Part shown: positions 5,489 to 5,505 of the stretch, piece after piece
Layout: every line of letters begins with the position of its first letter
How positions within the stretch are numbered: position 1 is the stretch's first letter
Source of the DNA: Campylobacter concisus
GTDB taxonomy: Bacteria; Campylobacterota; Campylobacteria; Campylobacterales; Campylobacteraceae
Direction: 5' to 3'
DNA: 5,505 nucleotides
NCBI GenBank assembly: GCA_018375265.1
Contig: JAHADO010000099.1
Location: 1 to 5,505 of the forward strand
Notes under the pieces: model-generated
What the model was told of the DNA's origin: nothing
Database searches by the model: none
What the model saw: the letters and a program-made list of their open reading frames with translations, nothing else
Program-made: the position numbers and the translations under genes

Positions 5489-5505
5489 TTTGGTGTTCTG
5501 TTTGT

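Noticed and set aside
1..5505. An oxyanion-themed island linking molybdate uptake with CysQ
   Set aside because: CysQ is on the opposite strand, separated by unrelated genes, and no sulfate-assimilation gene is present; the proximity is probably chance.

Overview
The window looks like a chromosomal segment of a Campylobacter species. The evidence is its AT-rich base composition, very frequent AAATTT hexamers, tightly packed genes and the families present. Sampled lines range from about 18 to 55% GC, and most genes look close to 40%. That is higher than expected for C. jejuni and closer to the C. concisus/curvus/showae group. The genus is an inference from composition and protein style; no marker gene is present. 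About 97% of the window is coding, and no stretch over 300 bases lacks a gene.

Positions 2-2134 (+ strand) hold the distal part of a molybdate-uptake operon. It contains the C-terminal end of the periplasmic binding protein ModA, a stand-alone protein of two tandem Mop/TOBE repeats, the ATPase ModC and the permease ModB. The junctions are ATGA overlaps or a 2-base gap, and no clear Shine-Dalgarno sequences were seen, so translation is probably coupled. ModA captures molybdate, ModB and ModC import it, and the di-Mop protein probably binds or senses the oxyanion in the cytoplasm. The order A-X-C-B differs from the common A-B-C order.

Positions 2171-4682 (+ strand) hold three closely spaced genes. 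They are an atypical peroxiredoxin, a 512-residue SAM-dependent methyltransferase with a regulatory domain (the architecture also seen in rickettsial protein-lysine methyltransferases), and a small lipoprotein of unknown function. A short AT-rich gap at 2135-2170 carries a TATAAT box, so this group may have its own promoter, although read-through from mod is possible. Each of these three genes has a recognisable Shine-Dalgarno sequence.

Positions 4685-5488 (- strand) encode CysQ, the 3'(2'),5'-bisphosphate nucleotidase that clears PAP. It converges on the lipoprotein gene with only 2 bases between the stop codons. An 8-bp perfect inverted repeat is centred on that junction.

No mobile element, CRISPR array, RNA gene or obviously new multi-gene system is visible. 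The points most worth following are the free-standing di-Mop protein beside a compact ModC, the methyltransferase-lipoprotein pair with its abrupt GC drop, the peroxiredoxin lacking the usual resolving cysteine, and the inverted repeat shared by two convergent gene ends.
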